DNA of 64,000 bases from Sipunculus nudus (lineage: Eukaryota > Annelida > Sipuncula > Golfingiida > Sipunculidae), in NCBI GenBank assembly GCA_026874595.1, contig CM049306.1, forward strand, positions 100,243,642 to 100,307,641. The letters run 5' to 3'. Position 1 is the stretch's first letter. Each line of letters opens with the position of its first letter. The notes under the pieces are model-generated. The model did no database searches. It was not told the origin of the DNA and saw nothing but the letters and a program-made list of their open reading frames with translations. Position numbers and translations under genes: made by a program. Positions 49,011 through 60,966 of the stretch are shown one piece after another.

Positions 49011-49277
49011 GGCCAAAAAAAATTAAAGGTATGGTTCTCAGGCCTGGCCCGCATCATTGGCTCTGACATCTCTTTCAAGAAAATAATCCCATACAATTTG
49101 TTTTGTTTTGTAGTGCTTTTACTTATTTAGCAAAATAAAACTGTTATTTTCATGCTTTTCCCTTATCATTTGACATTTTTATCGAAACATACCAAAAAAT
49201 TTAAAATAAAAAAGCGCCCACCCGCATTGATTTCTGAAAAAAAGTGCCTGAGAACCATACCTTTTTTTATTTTGGCC
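49011..49277. mobile_element. PIF/Harbinger-like MITE, short derivative
   Basis: A 267-bp copy of the family at 18498-19174. The ends GGCCAAAAAAAATTAAAGG and TTTTATTTTGGCC form inverted repeats of about 32 bp, flanked by TTA at 49008-49010 and 49278-49280. It lacks most of the left internal segment present in the 335/339-bp copies (the part with GAGCTGCTGCTGCTCC) but keeps TTTGTAGTGCTTTTACTTA and the whole right half. It is therefore an internal deletion derivative that was still flanked by a proper target duplication. Confidence 0.9.
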
Positions 49278-49280
49278 TTA

Positions 49281-50425
49281 TAAGAATTTTTATACGCAGG
49301 AATTACCTAAAATTCATTAACAGGGACGCGGAGTAAGCCAGAAGTCACATAAATTTAATAGAAAAGGCAGGTGAGTAGCTGGCCTTAAGGTATAAATCAG
49401 ACCAGACGCGTAAAATAACACCAGAATGAACATATGTCATTTAATTGAGGCAAAACCGATCAGAACAGGTAAAATATTTAGGTAAATTTGATGGACTGTA
49501 AAATAAAAGTTCGTTTATTTATGGATTTTTAATTTTTTGGAATATTGATGTTTGTTTACAATAAACATTGATCTCATCACTTAATCTGACATTAGATTGC
49601 GAAACAACCAGAGCGCTTCACATGAAAAAAAAAGAATGTGTTACGTACAGTTATTTCAGAATTTAAAAAAATGTAATGTTTTATCCCTTATTAGCTTATG
49701 TATAATATAGGTTTTCATTTTAGTATACCATCAATCAGGATTAACATAATCAGTTTATTACGCTTACAGTTCGTATAAATTGGATTTATAAGAAACATTA
49801 ATACAGTTGTCAATGAATAGCTAGTTAAAAATTTTCTCCTTTGAGATGTGCGATGCTTTTTTTTTTGTTTTTCTCCCTGAGAAAGTTAATTGAAAAGTCG
49901 GCTAGACTGGGAATGAAGCCAGACCTGATGGCCAGGCCTACTTTTGGCAGACATTCGTTAATTTATCGTTAGACTAAACAGGTTTCAAAACTAATTAGAC
50001 TGGCGGAGGAAAGGTATCTAACACAGAATATAACGGTGATTTTTTCTCACATCATCTTAGTCCGCTCATACAAACATAACAATTGTTTAACTCGTCTTTA
50101 GAACAGTGATTGTGTTTCAAATTGAAATAAAAGGAACAAAATTAAGAGGCAGCGCGTCGATCATCCTGACGATTGGGTATCTGACGCTAGAGGTTCGGCG
50201 GCAAAGGAGGGCTAACCCGATCACCGTTTCCTAATTAAGTGTTTCAATGATTTGTTGTTATGTGGAGAAAGCATAACTATTGTTTGTATTGGTAAATGTG
50301 TAATATATTCAATAGTTTTTATTATCACGTGACCTTAAAGAGGAAACTGCTTCGAAATATTCTTAAACTTAAAAGATTCTGTTGAAATGGCTAAGACTGC
50401 TCATTTCAAGATCAGCTATCAAGTA

Positions 50426-50428
<3 letters not shown>
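49281..50428. other. Unassigned AT-rich sequence
   Basis: Nothing supported. A donor-like GTGAGT at 49371 lacks an open exon before it. Confidence 0.5.

Positions 50429-50471
<43 letters not shown>
50429..50471. repeat. (CT)n microsatellite
   Basis: Pure CT run. It lies about 70 bp upstream of the start-codon/donor site at 50542. CT/GA tracts can act in promoters, but that is only a possibility here. Confidence 0.97.
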
Positions 50472-50474
<3 letters not shown>

Positions 50475-50541
50475 CCATATATGTTATGAAACTATTGGCA
50501 AACGGAGCGACGGTCTGGACAATTGATTTTACCAGCTAACC

Positions 50542-50552
50542 ATGTCTTACAG
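50542..50552 (+). CDS. Possible first coding exon end (ATG then donor)
   Basis: ACC-ATG-TCT-TAC-AG is followed directly by GTAAGTGA, a consensus splice donor. The initiation context has A at -3. The site leaves two codon bases (AG), which would be completed by the first base of the exon-like segment at 52385 to give AGA. The upstream stretch with (CT)n at 50429-50471 could be 5' leader or promoter. The evidence is a single short motif combination, so this is a hypothesis. Confidence 0.18.
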
Positions 50553-50559
50553 GTAAGTG

Positions 50560-52384
50560 ACGTCTTATTAGTTGCCTGATAATCCTAAAGGAACGTTCAC
50601 CTTGTGTAGATGTAAACTTTTAACCAAAACACCCTAAACGCTCAATAAACCTGTCTGGGTTGGCTTTTAAAAGCCTAGACTGGTCCGTTATGCCCATTAG
50701 AAACGTGACACAGAAGCGTAAATAGGAACTAGTTAAGCAACGCCTGTCCAAGGCTCTAGAGGAACACCTCGCTTGGCTTACGGCCTAGCCGCTTTAACTC
50801 AATACTTTGGTTTCGAGTAAATTGAATTTAGTTTAAAGTACCATTCCACATTACTTAACATTACTGATTTAACTTGTTTCGATATGTATCCCCATAGGCC
50901 ATGTCTCTGACAAAGATTATATGCCTAAAGATGTTACATATTTCACAAATGAATGCTATCCGTAGCATGAAAAAGGTCAAAGATATGTGTGCATGTCACG
51001 TACTCTCTTCATTTAGGTGTCCACAAATTATTTCTAAAATAAATCATGATGACAGCTATATGAACGCCTCTCAATATAATTATATGGCAGACATTTGGGT
51101 CTTGTCACCAATCCCCATCCTATACTCCACATTTGGCATGTCGTAGACTTATGTTCTAAATTATAATTTAAAATATAAATAAAACAACAGAAGGATTTAT
51201 TTTTTGTGTAAAGTAATTCTTTCTTGTACTTTTTGTTAATTAAACTTAGAAACTATTACATTGTAAAACCTACAATCTTACAACAGGAAAGTAATGACGG
51301 CATTTATTTAGCGCCTACCCCAGCCTGTTTAAATATTAAAGATATCCTAATTGCATGTATGGATAACGTATCACATTACAATCATCCGCTGTTTATTTCG
51401 CGCGAATTTTACCTTGATATACCGATTTATCCATCGATGTCTAACGCAATAACCGAGCAATTAAATGACCTTTCCCACTAACATCAATTGATTAAACGCC
51501 GACGAAGGTTACCCCTTCAGTTTCTAGTATTATTGACCTAATTGTCACCAATGCTCCTGAAATCTATTCAATATATCTTGCCTCATATCTTTAAAGCCAG
51601 CTATTCACTTACATTTGTGTAGAATTTTATTTAATTTCTGTCTTACTCTGCATACAAATAAATGAACAGAGGTTATTTCTGTTCATTATCTGACGGATGT
51701 GTGAGCTTGTTTATCCAGTTTATAACAGTAACAGTAAACATGTAACATATACACAGTGATGACAAACAGAAAAACGATGTAACCTAAGTAGGATGGTTGC
51801 ACATTGGGGGGGGGGGGGGGGGGAGCTGACTGAGCACTAGTTGTTAAAACCCTATTTCTAAACTGCTTCGTCTGCCAATTGCCAATATATCCTTTTTGGA
51901 TGTGTCTGGATTATTTTGATGCCACCCCTCGTTATAAGCAAGTGGATATAAACAAAAGAAACAGTGTGGGAACAGCATTTTCTGACCTTTTTTATGAGGT
52001 TGAAGGGGTTATCTTTAGATAAAATACGTAGTATAGCGGAATGGGCATAACATTAAGTGATATGGTTTACCGTTCTTGTTTTCAAAACTGAATCACAATG
52101 CGCATATTATTAAGAACATTTACTATAGAACGTTTGTTATACAAACCTTCAGTCACGTACAGGGTTTCTAAATGAAGATAGAGGTCGCTCAGTTCTCCTT
52201 CTCGTTCTTATTTGCCTCATGAATATCATTCTCATACCCAGATGTCTTGAGATCTGATTTTTATTGTTTTTATCTTCATTGGTGCCTGTTTTACGTACAA
52301 CACTATGAACACTGCTCTACCAATTAGGTGAGTTATTTTCTGTTGAGATTCAAATTTTTAAGGCAATGAGTAATATCATTTCAG
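50560..52384. other. Unassigned, possibly intronic
   Basis: Holds an 85-codon frame at 51224-51481 whose downstream part follows an acceptor-like CTTACAACAG and ends in a stop. It also holds a pure G run at 51806-51823. If the exon model with 50542 and 52385 is right, this stretch is intron. Confidence 0.4.
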
Positions 52385-52613
52385 ATTTCAAGTTTACCAC
52401 GGGCCAGATTTAAGGTTCGAACCAGCTTTCAACAGCTTGCCTTTGAGCCTGGGTTCCTACCGGCGGCTTGCAACAACATTCAACGCTTTAAAAAATAATG
52501 AGTTCGGAGCTATCTTTGCGAGTTTAGGCATCACTTGTCCGATTATTGTGACAAGTGAAAGAATGTGGCGAACAAGCCAAATTAAACGTGACACGGACGA
52601 CTTCTTCTTGTCG
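52385..52613 (+). CDS. Best candidate exon in the window, unidentified protein
   Basis: A 229-bp segment opens after AATATCATTTCAG (acceptor) and ends at TCG-GTAAGTTT (near-perfect donor). One base completes a split codon, then 76 codons are open. The peptide begins FQVYHGPDLRFEPAF, continues LPLSLGSYRRLATTF and FGAIFASLGITCPIIV, and ends KRDTDDFFLS. The base composition is clearly more GC-rich than the flanks. The alternation of hydrophobic and charged residues looks like a folded protein, but I cannot name a family. It would enter in phase 2 and leave in phase 0. A frame of this length is not rare by chance in 64 kb; the two good splice sites and the composition are what raise it. Confidence 0.38.
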
Positions 52614-55016
52614 GTAAGTTTCATTATGTGTACATTACCGCAGTAATGGCCGGCTACCGGTCATGAAACGAAGCAATTTTGTATCACAATGGCAGAAATT
52701 GTGAAGCCATTACGACACACAAAAGTTTACGACAATCGTGAAAGTAAGTGTGTTTAACATCCGGGACGCAGTGAGGCTGTTCAAACAAGTCTTACAGGCC
52801 CTTCCTTCAAATTCAAGTGGCAGGCTATTTCTGAAGACAACCGCACGCCATGTTTGTGCTTTCTACAGGATGTGGTTTAAATGGAGTATGGAGGAGTAAC
52901 ATACCTTAGTGCCGTTTCCGTTACGAGTCGGGTGTTTATTTGCTAGTATTGTAGGTATTATACCAACTGTATGTATACATTATGGTAATCTGCGCTCCAG
53001 CTTATTGGTAGAATAAATGAATAAATAAATAAATCTGATGGATTTGACACACACATACGAATCTGGAAATGATAAATATAAAGGTTAATCAGCGGAACAT
53101 GTCCAATGACTTTTGCAACATATGTGTAATATACTAAAATATCTGAACCCTTTTAGCCCAACCACTGGTCACACTGCTGTTTAATGTTCGCTTTAAAGAA
53201 ATCCTTAAGTTCGAGTGTATAGCTCTCACCTCACCCTAAAACCAACCAGGCGTTTCTGTAACCGACGTCCGGTTGCTGAATGGTAAACTAGGGTACAGTT
53301 AGGTCTAGACAGACAGTCACAATTGGCACAAGTTTGCTGTAGCTTGAATTTAAATTTTGCCGGTTTATCTATTTCTGGTGGAAACGCTGTGTGAAATGGC
53401 TCATTCCCTAACGACAGAATCAGACATTTGGCCGCTCAGTCCGTCGGTCTTTATTAATGCTGTGGTTGTTGGACCGAATGAAAAAAAGTTTTTGCCCTCA
53501 GCAACATCTCCCTATGTTATCATGCGGCATCCCTGAAATTCAGTACCCTCATCTTGCAATTATTTCTTCATGCTTACTTACGTAAGTAGTTTAAAATATT
53601 CGAACATATATTCAAAAACTGATATGGATAAAGTAGCCTGAACATGCTTTACATATATAATGCTCAGTCAGCTTCATATGTGAAACGTACATAAACATTG
53701 CAATAATTTATATATTAACTCACGCTGTTAGTCCACGCTAGCTCGAACATAAAGCTTTTCTAGCAAAAAAAAAAAAAAAATGCCGCCTCTGATTTCTCTC
53801 TCAAATTCACATGTTTTTTTTTATTGTTTTTGTTAACGTTTCCATGGTTCTGTGTGCGGGTATTAACACCACCAACGTGCGTATATTAACTATAACTAGA
53901 TGTGATCAGAGGTCCAATCTTGCGCATGCGCGACAACTTCCAACAAGGAAAAGAAAAATAGAAGAAGAAACACAGAGGAAATACCGGTTGTACCCCTGAA
54001 AAAAAATGTTATGATGTTGCGCGATGCGACCAACAGTTGGCGTATACGCGATGTAAATGTTTGCCCCACTGAACGCGCCCGCAGCAGATTTCTTCCCACT
54101 TATTCACGGGAGTGAGCAAAAAAAGTTTGAAAAAGAAATACTGACAGATACCATAATACTATCATAATGATGAGAAAACATAATATTTCATGTATATTTA
54201 ACATATTTGGTATTTGAATAGGCCCCTCTAAATCTGAGTTCAGTTGTCGGGATAATTGTCCTGTATTATTTATTTGTAAACCCTACCTGAAACCTGACAT
54301 CGTTTGTGTTAAAGCATTACATTTTCTAAATCAAAGAGCAATATCGTAATATGATTTTCCTTTACGATGCAATATTAGTTCAAACGTAACATACTTTGAG
54401 TAGGACATAATATGCATATGTTAGTTTCTGGTATACTTCATTTACTTAACGCCAAATCTGAGGTGTTTTATGCAATATATGTGTGCAAATATTCCATCAC
54501 CCTCTTATCAATTACCTTTTTTACAATTAAAGACAAACTGGCTATTTTGTACTTTCATCTTACCTGTTACATAATACCATTGCTTTTAAAGAGATCTTTT
54601 CCGCTTCAAAATTACGTTACTTATAAGGTAGCACAAAGGCCTTGTATCTTAAGATATATGAAACAAAGGTAATTTAGTATATGATTTATTTCTTTTAGTA
54701 TATGTTTTTGAATTAAACCTAGTTAATTTCAAATGTTGTGTTTTCTGGCTGACTCGTTGCGTAACTTGCATGTTTCACCACATATTTCACAGCCTTAACT
54801 TTAATTCTTGGAATTCCGTTGGCTCGTACCAGTGAATGAAACCTGGCACCGTGCATCAGGCTGCATGATATTAGAAAATGTTCTATTTCTTAAACATGTT
54901 GTATAACACAACTTACTAGTTTTAACTGAAGTTCTAACTTTCATCTGATAGTTTCTGTGTTTTTTACTGTTATTCTTATTACCATTTTTATCATAGATTT
55001 ATGTATTTTATTTCAG
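52614..55016. other. Unassigned, possibly intronic
   Basis: Contains (AAAT)n at about 53011-53034 and an A run at 53765-53780. An 86-codon hydrophobic frame at 54412-54672 has no recognisable motif. If 52385-52613 and 55017-55205 belong together, this is intron. Confidence 0.4.
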
Positions 55017-55205
55017 ACTCTCGTGAAGAACTATAGGATATCGGAAACCTGGTATATCTCACCTACCGGACTTTCCTTGCCTACTGGAACAATGTTCGTA
55101 AAATGTATTCTGTCAGACCTTATCCATAATAATGCTGAACACCTGGCAGACCTTATCCATAATGATACTGAACACCTGGCAGACCTCCTCCGTATTGATA
55201 CTTAG
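55017..55205 (+). CDS. Candidate terminal exon with 11-residue repeats
   Basis: The sequence TGTATTTTATTTCAG, a strong acceptor, precedes an open frame in phase 0 that starts TLVKNYRISETWYISPTGL. It passes through nearly three copies of an 11-residue unit (ADLIHNDTEHL-like) and stops at TAG. The repeat is a 33-bp tandem in the DNA beginning at 55114, 55147 and 55180. Entry phase 0 matches the exit phase of 52385-52613. GC content is higher than the surroundings. No domain is recognised. A donor-like GTAAAATG occurs inside, so the true exon, if any, might end before the repeat. Confidence 0.28.
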   Translation, partial: TLVKNYRISETWYISPTGLSLPTGTMFVKCILSDLIHNNAEHLADLIHNDTEHLADLLRIDT

Positions 55206-56229
55206 CACGACACACTAGTAATAAAGTAATGCAAACAAACAACCGGAACATTATAAGCAATGTCCAGAAAAAAAACTCACTTCTCATTCTCCGTCGGGGA
55301 ACACATTAAATGCGGATTTATAAAAAGCCGTTTGATTTATCATTACCAATAACTAGCTATTCTCAAAAGCGACATGCCTACTACAGCACCGATTAACACT
55401 GTATTAAGTGCAAAAATGATTAGTTCACGATACTGTTCAACGTGTCGTTATAGTTTTTGCCGATAGAAAGGTACACTGTGACCTCTGACGGCAAAACTAA
55501 GCCAGCTAGCAAATGGATTACCTCTCTGGAAAGTCTTTTGTTATAAATGTTTTCTTTTAGGCAACAAATATCAACAAGCCCTAAAGACTGTCTAGCCCGT
55601 TCCACTGGACATCAAACAATAAACACAAGGCCAGTAAACATCCACTAAAAGCACCTAGCGCATTGTCTTATGTAACAAATGGTTCTATCGCCGAGAGGTT
55701 CTCTGGTTATTTAAAGCCAAGGCTGGACTGACAGCGGATGGAAGGGCATGAGATGGCTGTAGTTATACGCGCTCAGATAAAATGTCACTATTTCTAGGAT
55801 GTTTCGCCGAACAAGATTAAATAATTTCCATTGTGTCGACTTTTAAAATTCTCTTTTACAAGATACGATGGAGGGCTAGTTTTATTAAAGAAACGACGCA
55901 TCATCCTCGCTTAACTGGTAATGAGAATAACATTGCCAACAATCGACAGTTGTCTTTTTTCACCTAAAATAGTATTATCTTCCCAATTTGTATGAGTGGT
56001 CCTTCTAGAGTTTAATTTACATTATTATACCTCTGACAGGAAGCTGTTATATTTTTTCCTTGATTGATTGTTTTGTTTGTCTGTTAGCAACTTTTCGCAA
56101 AAAAAAAAAATAATAAGTGGTTTGTTGAGGAACCCGGGCTTGGTTTGCAGGAACACCCAAGGAATAATTCAAGGAATATTTAGTTTTATGGTAATCTTGA
56201 TCACCACAATATATTTTTAATTCAAATAA
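55206..56229. other. Unassigned sequence
   Basis: No clear poly(A) signal closely follows the candidate terminal exon. An A run lies at about 56099-56110. Nothing else. Confidence 0.45.
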
Positions 56230-56420
56230 TTATATACCATTGTGACACAGGGAGATTCTCTGTCCCCGTGTAGATGCCCATGAATGACCAGTACCCATCA
56301 CTTCTTGGTGGAGAGAGCTTACAATGATGTTTAAGGCTTTAACCAGAATTCTTATTGGTCTGAACCGGACTCGAACCCACAACCTTCAAGCTACAAATCT
56401 CCAGGCTCAACAAAGTAACA
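56230..56420 (-). mobile_element. Possible tRNA-related SINE
   Basis: On the minus strand GGTTCGAGTCC (B-box word, plus coordinates 56368-56378) is preceded by TTGTTGAGCCTGG, which matches the A-box consensus at most positions. The gap is about 23 bp, shorter than in a normal tRNA. No tRNA cloverleaf can be folded convincingly from what I see. A non-tRNA body follows, with CACGGGGACAGAG and CCCTGTGTCACAATGG. No target duplication or A tail was found, so limits are approximate. Confidence 0.4.
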
Positions 56421-59400
56421 TGCAAGAACTATATATAAGTTAAACACAGGAACTCGGCCTAGATATTAGTGAAGTTTGCATCTGGAAGAATATTTATATA
56501 ACTAGAAACAGAAAATTATCACCAAAAACAATCCAAATTAAAACCAAGACCAATATCGCGAACACTTAGGACCTGTATTTACGTTTTCATGGTTTATTGG
56601 AGGTCATTGTATATTCTCGTTATTTTTTACCCATTTGTCTTTGGCTATCTAAATGATATCTCAAAAAGTTATGTAAATTGTTGTTTTTGCTTGTGTGTAG
56701 CCATTTAAGAAATAGGCAAAGATATAACAGGTGTTTCTATGTGTTTGTTTGGCGCATCTTCGAGATATCTCAAGAAAATAGCGATGATTGTTATAATAAA
56801 TTCGCTAGCTTTAAATTCATCAAATAACTTAATCCTAAATCCTGTGACTTTCTGAAATACCTGCATGCATAATGAAGTTTACTCTGAGGTGTGTTCCGCT
56901 GGAACATCGTACAAATGTGCATGCCCACATTATTGTTTAATTTTGGAAATTTCAAAGAAAGAATACTAAAACTCACGTAAGTGACAATTAAATGACAAAT
57001 AACCAATAGTACATTTATCACTGAATGATATGACTGGTATTTAAAAAAAAAGAAATAATAATACATTATGGGGTATTTTGTAGAGCAAAATAAGTGCTGA
57101 AAGCACAGGCGTTGTCACAAAATATCAAACCTCGTTGATCATAAGTGATGGTTTTCTAATCAATTAGCGTTAATTATCCTGGACAAGAAGACACGATGAT
57201 GCATCTGAGCGACTTACGGGCACCTGCTATCCCAGCATGCCACTTCCTGTCATCACTCCGGCATGACAACCGGTGATTGTTATGAACAGAACAGCCAGGG
57301 TCTTCCCTTCCTGCGCAGACAATGGTTAGAGTTCCTCGAGACCACGCGCGTGAGTCCAGTTTGTGTCGTATGTTTCTGTCACATCATAATTAGTCTATAA
57401 TTACAATATTTCTTACCTCACCTGTCTCATACATCCGTGCGGTTTTATTAGAAATTCATTTTCTTCTTTCTCTCATTTCTCGTGATTAATTTATAATTTA
57501 AGCATAATATGTAATTAGCATCGCTGGCATTTTTATTTAAACATATCAATTTAATTTGTAGTAAGTGCACTTTGCCAAATGTCAAAAAGATTGGTTGTCA
57601 ATTCTAGTAATCTAGTGATTTTTATATAGTTATTAGGAGAGCGAAGTTTGATCAAATTCATTATTCAGTATGACATTTATCTGAGTACATTGAGAGCATA
57701 GGAAAATTCTGGCGATTTTAGTGTGCTGAAAGAAAAATAACAATTCTCTTACTGCAAAACCTGGTTTTTTTAATATTGCATAAATGCCGTGACGAGTAAT
57801 ATTCCATTGTGCAACAAGTGCAGAGAAATAAAGTACTATCCCACGTAGCTATGATTACCCTACTCAGCAAGAATTGATATTAAGCCGACAGAAAAATCTT
57901 TGAGTCATGAAGACATTTATACTAGTGTCTGTACCAGAACACCGGTCTTTCAATATATTAATATATTAATAAATAGAAGTGCTGAACACCAACCGAAGAA
58001 GGCTTGAGTGAAAAGACCAATGCCTAAACCCCGTCTGCATGTCGACCGTTAACGTTTCCCTGTGTCACCTATAATTATTTGCGGAGAAGAAACATGCAGG
58101 GGGATTAATAGTGAGGCTTCGAACACCTTTCTTGACATCAGAGTGTCTTTACATCACTTAGCGAGGACCGCGCTATAAGGCGTTATGAGGATGCAGATGA
58201 TTTCGTCATTTTTGACAACGCCTCATGGCCTACAAGAACGCTTTCACCTGACACAAACCTGACCAGTCTTTACAATGTTTTAGTATATATTCTAATAACT
58301 TTTAGCATGTGCGAGAAAAATTCCGTTTTAAATCTGCATATTGGTAAATCCATTTACACCTTTGTTGAATTTCCCTCCTCATGAATACAAGCACGGTTCG
58401 CATGGGTTGCTTGTACGCAAAATGACTCCTTACCAAAGTGAAGGTTGTTGGTTTATAAGTTCAAATGTATTCTTTTGAGTTGACTCATCATTCGTTAAAT
58501 AATGTTAAGATTGTCGACTACAAGAGCACGGCATAAGTTTCCCTTTCAATGCATTTCCCAGTAGGGCTTCTACCACGACTATATAAATGTGCGTTCACGG
58601 CTAGGGGTTTTAGGAATAAAATTATTCATAACAGAACATTTTATGATAGACACCATTAAATTTACTATACTAATATTTCTGACAACTGATCAGGTCTCTT
58701 TTATGCATGATACAAATAAACGGTGAAAACATGTCAAAAGGTGAGGAACAGTTTTTCACCACAAGTTTTGAGGCAACTTAAACTGCCACTCTTACAAGTA
58801 TCAGGAGAGGCTCTTTGTGGCAAACCAGCCAAATATCTAAACCATTGGGAGTGCCTAAACTTGTCGCCTAAATCCTTAACTGATGCAAAAAAAACTTTCA
58901 TTCAGTGTTTTTTTCATTACATCTCTTGATGTTCGGTCACAGTTCACAGCAGATGATATTATTTGACAGACTGTTGTAAAAATAGGTCGTCGTTATATGA
59001 GCTATACATCAAGAAGTTTATTTCCGGACGTTTTCTGCGTTGGAACGATTGCAGTGTATAGCGGGAACGTTTACAACCTTACAAAGAAGTATCATAAAAA
59101 GACCTCTTTGCCTATTGTCTTTGTTGCTTAACTCATTCTGAGGCGTATGATCTCTTGTCTTGCTTTTATTCCAGTCCTTCCTCCAGCTTATTTTAAAGAC
59201 ATGTGATGTGCCCGTGTGCTTAGCTGCGTAATAATCTACACAATGACTGAAAATGGTCCTCCCATCAGACCCATTTTCAGATAAAACGTACCTTCTTCCA
59301 CTGCTGGCTACTCCATGTTTAAACCACAAGGTCAGAAATGTCTTGGTTAATTAAATTTGTTTTGTTGAATGATTTCTATTATTGTCTTAAATGACTCAGC

Positions 59401-60896
59401 TGTGACGATTAATTTAGTACAACCTCCTTTCAAAAAAGAGAGAAAAAGCAAAAAATAGTTAATAAAGTATCAGATAATTAAACACGCTTAACACGCAATT
59501 TACTGCGAATCCTCTTTTAATTTTAGAAAAAAAAATGGAGCAGACGAATTGCAGCAAATCAAAAAGCGTTCACAAAATCTCATTTCCTTCCATTTGTTAC
59601 TTGATTAACATGAAATTAGTTTTCTTTTAATTAAAATGGCAATGGCGGTTAAACCGTGGTAGCTAGGACAATCTACCTAAGTGTAAGAGATAATGTACAC
59701 GTAAGATAAATTAGTTAAGGATGCGTTAATCAAACGGAGCGGCTCTTATATTATCCCCAATATCCCGTTGTATTCCGCTCAGAGTCATTAAATCAGTTTT
59801 TAAACTGGTCCCCTTGATGGTTTTCTGTCAATTATCGCCTAATTTACCAAACACTACCGGTACCTTAATCGTGTGGCGGACAAGTCTAAAACAGAGCACT
59901 TTCAGCCGCTGTTCATAAATCACATACAATTAGACTCCATACAGAGTGTGGATAACAGTGTATTTTTAAATTTCTGTGTTATTTATACGTTACATAAAAA
60001 TAATACCAACGCAATGATATATGCGGTAATGTGCTAGTATAACTTTTTACAAACCACAAGAGGTATTCACCATGAATTCTAGGCAGTTGGAGGGATTTTA
60101 CAATGTAAAGTGAACACAGACATCTTTGTAACATTCAGAACATAGCCAGCTGAACGGCGACTACGCCGATCCGCAGAATCCCGGAGGCCTTGACTTTGTT
60201 AGGCTTGGAATTTCCCCCCTTAAGTGAGAGTCCTCCAAACTCCTGGCCCAAGACAGGGGAAGTATCAACAGACTTTTTCCAGGGACTTGATATATAGATG
60301 CTGCAACAAACAAATGTTCAGCTGATCATGTTTACGAACATGAATGATAATGAGATGTGTGATCTTCGCTTGAAATACGCGCACGCGGATAGACTCCACT
60401 AAAAATAAATACCATTTTTAGTATGTGGCACTTATATATACTTTATACTTCCTATGGCTGTCCGAGAAGCTGTCCAAGATCTATGGACATGCAACATTTT
60501 GGCTAGTATATGAAAACCAGTCCTAAGGTATGTACGGTTTTCTCCCTAAATTAAAGGAAATGTTGGGTTTTAGTCTTATATCAGTGAACATGCAAAATAT
60601 CAGGCCCATTCATCAAACAACTCCTTAGATGTGTGATTTTCATTCAAAACAGGTCCACAGATGTACGCCACGACCATGGATCTCATCAAACCGCATAGAC
60701 ACCATTATACTTGAAACCCTATATTTATGCCAAGTGTCAAAATATTCCGCCCGGCAGAGTTCTGCTGAAACGAACATACCGACAGCAACTTCGTAACGAC
60801 GCATATTAATACATATAAGACGATCTTATTGGTTATTGTCAAAGATTTTTTGACCTGGTATTTTCCTGGGTCGCATTTTTCCGTTTGTAAAATACT

Positions 60897-60897
<1 letters not shown>
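56421..60897. other. Unassigned sequence
   Basis: A 103-codon minus-strand frame at 59018-59329 (SGRRYVLSENGSDGRTIFSH and onward) is protein-like but lacks a recognised family or convincing splice sites. The remainder is AT-rich with no repeats worth listing. Confidence 0.4.

Positions 60898-60965
<68 letters not shown>
60898..60965. repeat. (TA)n microsatellite
   Basis: Pure AT run. Flanks do not match the hAT-like family. Confidence 0.97.

Positions 60966-60966
<1 letters not shown>

Noticed and set aside
56341-56420. Functional tRNA gene
   Set aside because: The B box is good, but A-box spacing is short and I cannot fold an acceptor stem or anticodon arm; a tRNA-derived element fits better.
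59018-59329. 103-codon minus-strand frame, protein-like mix
   Set aside because: No family recognised, no convincing acceptor upstream and no partner exon. Left out as a gene but worth a similarity search.
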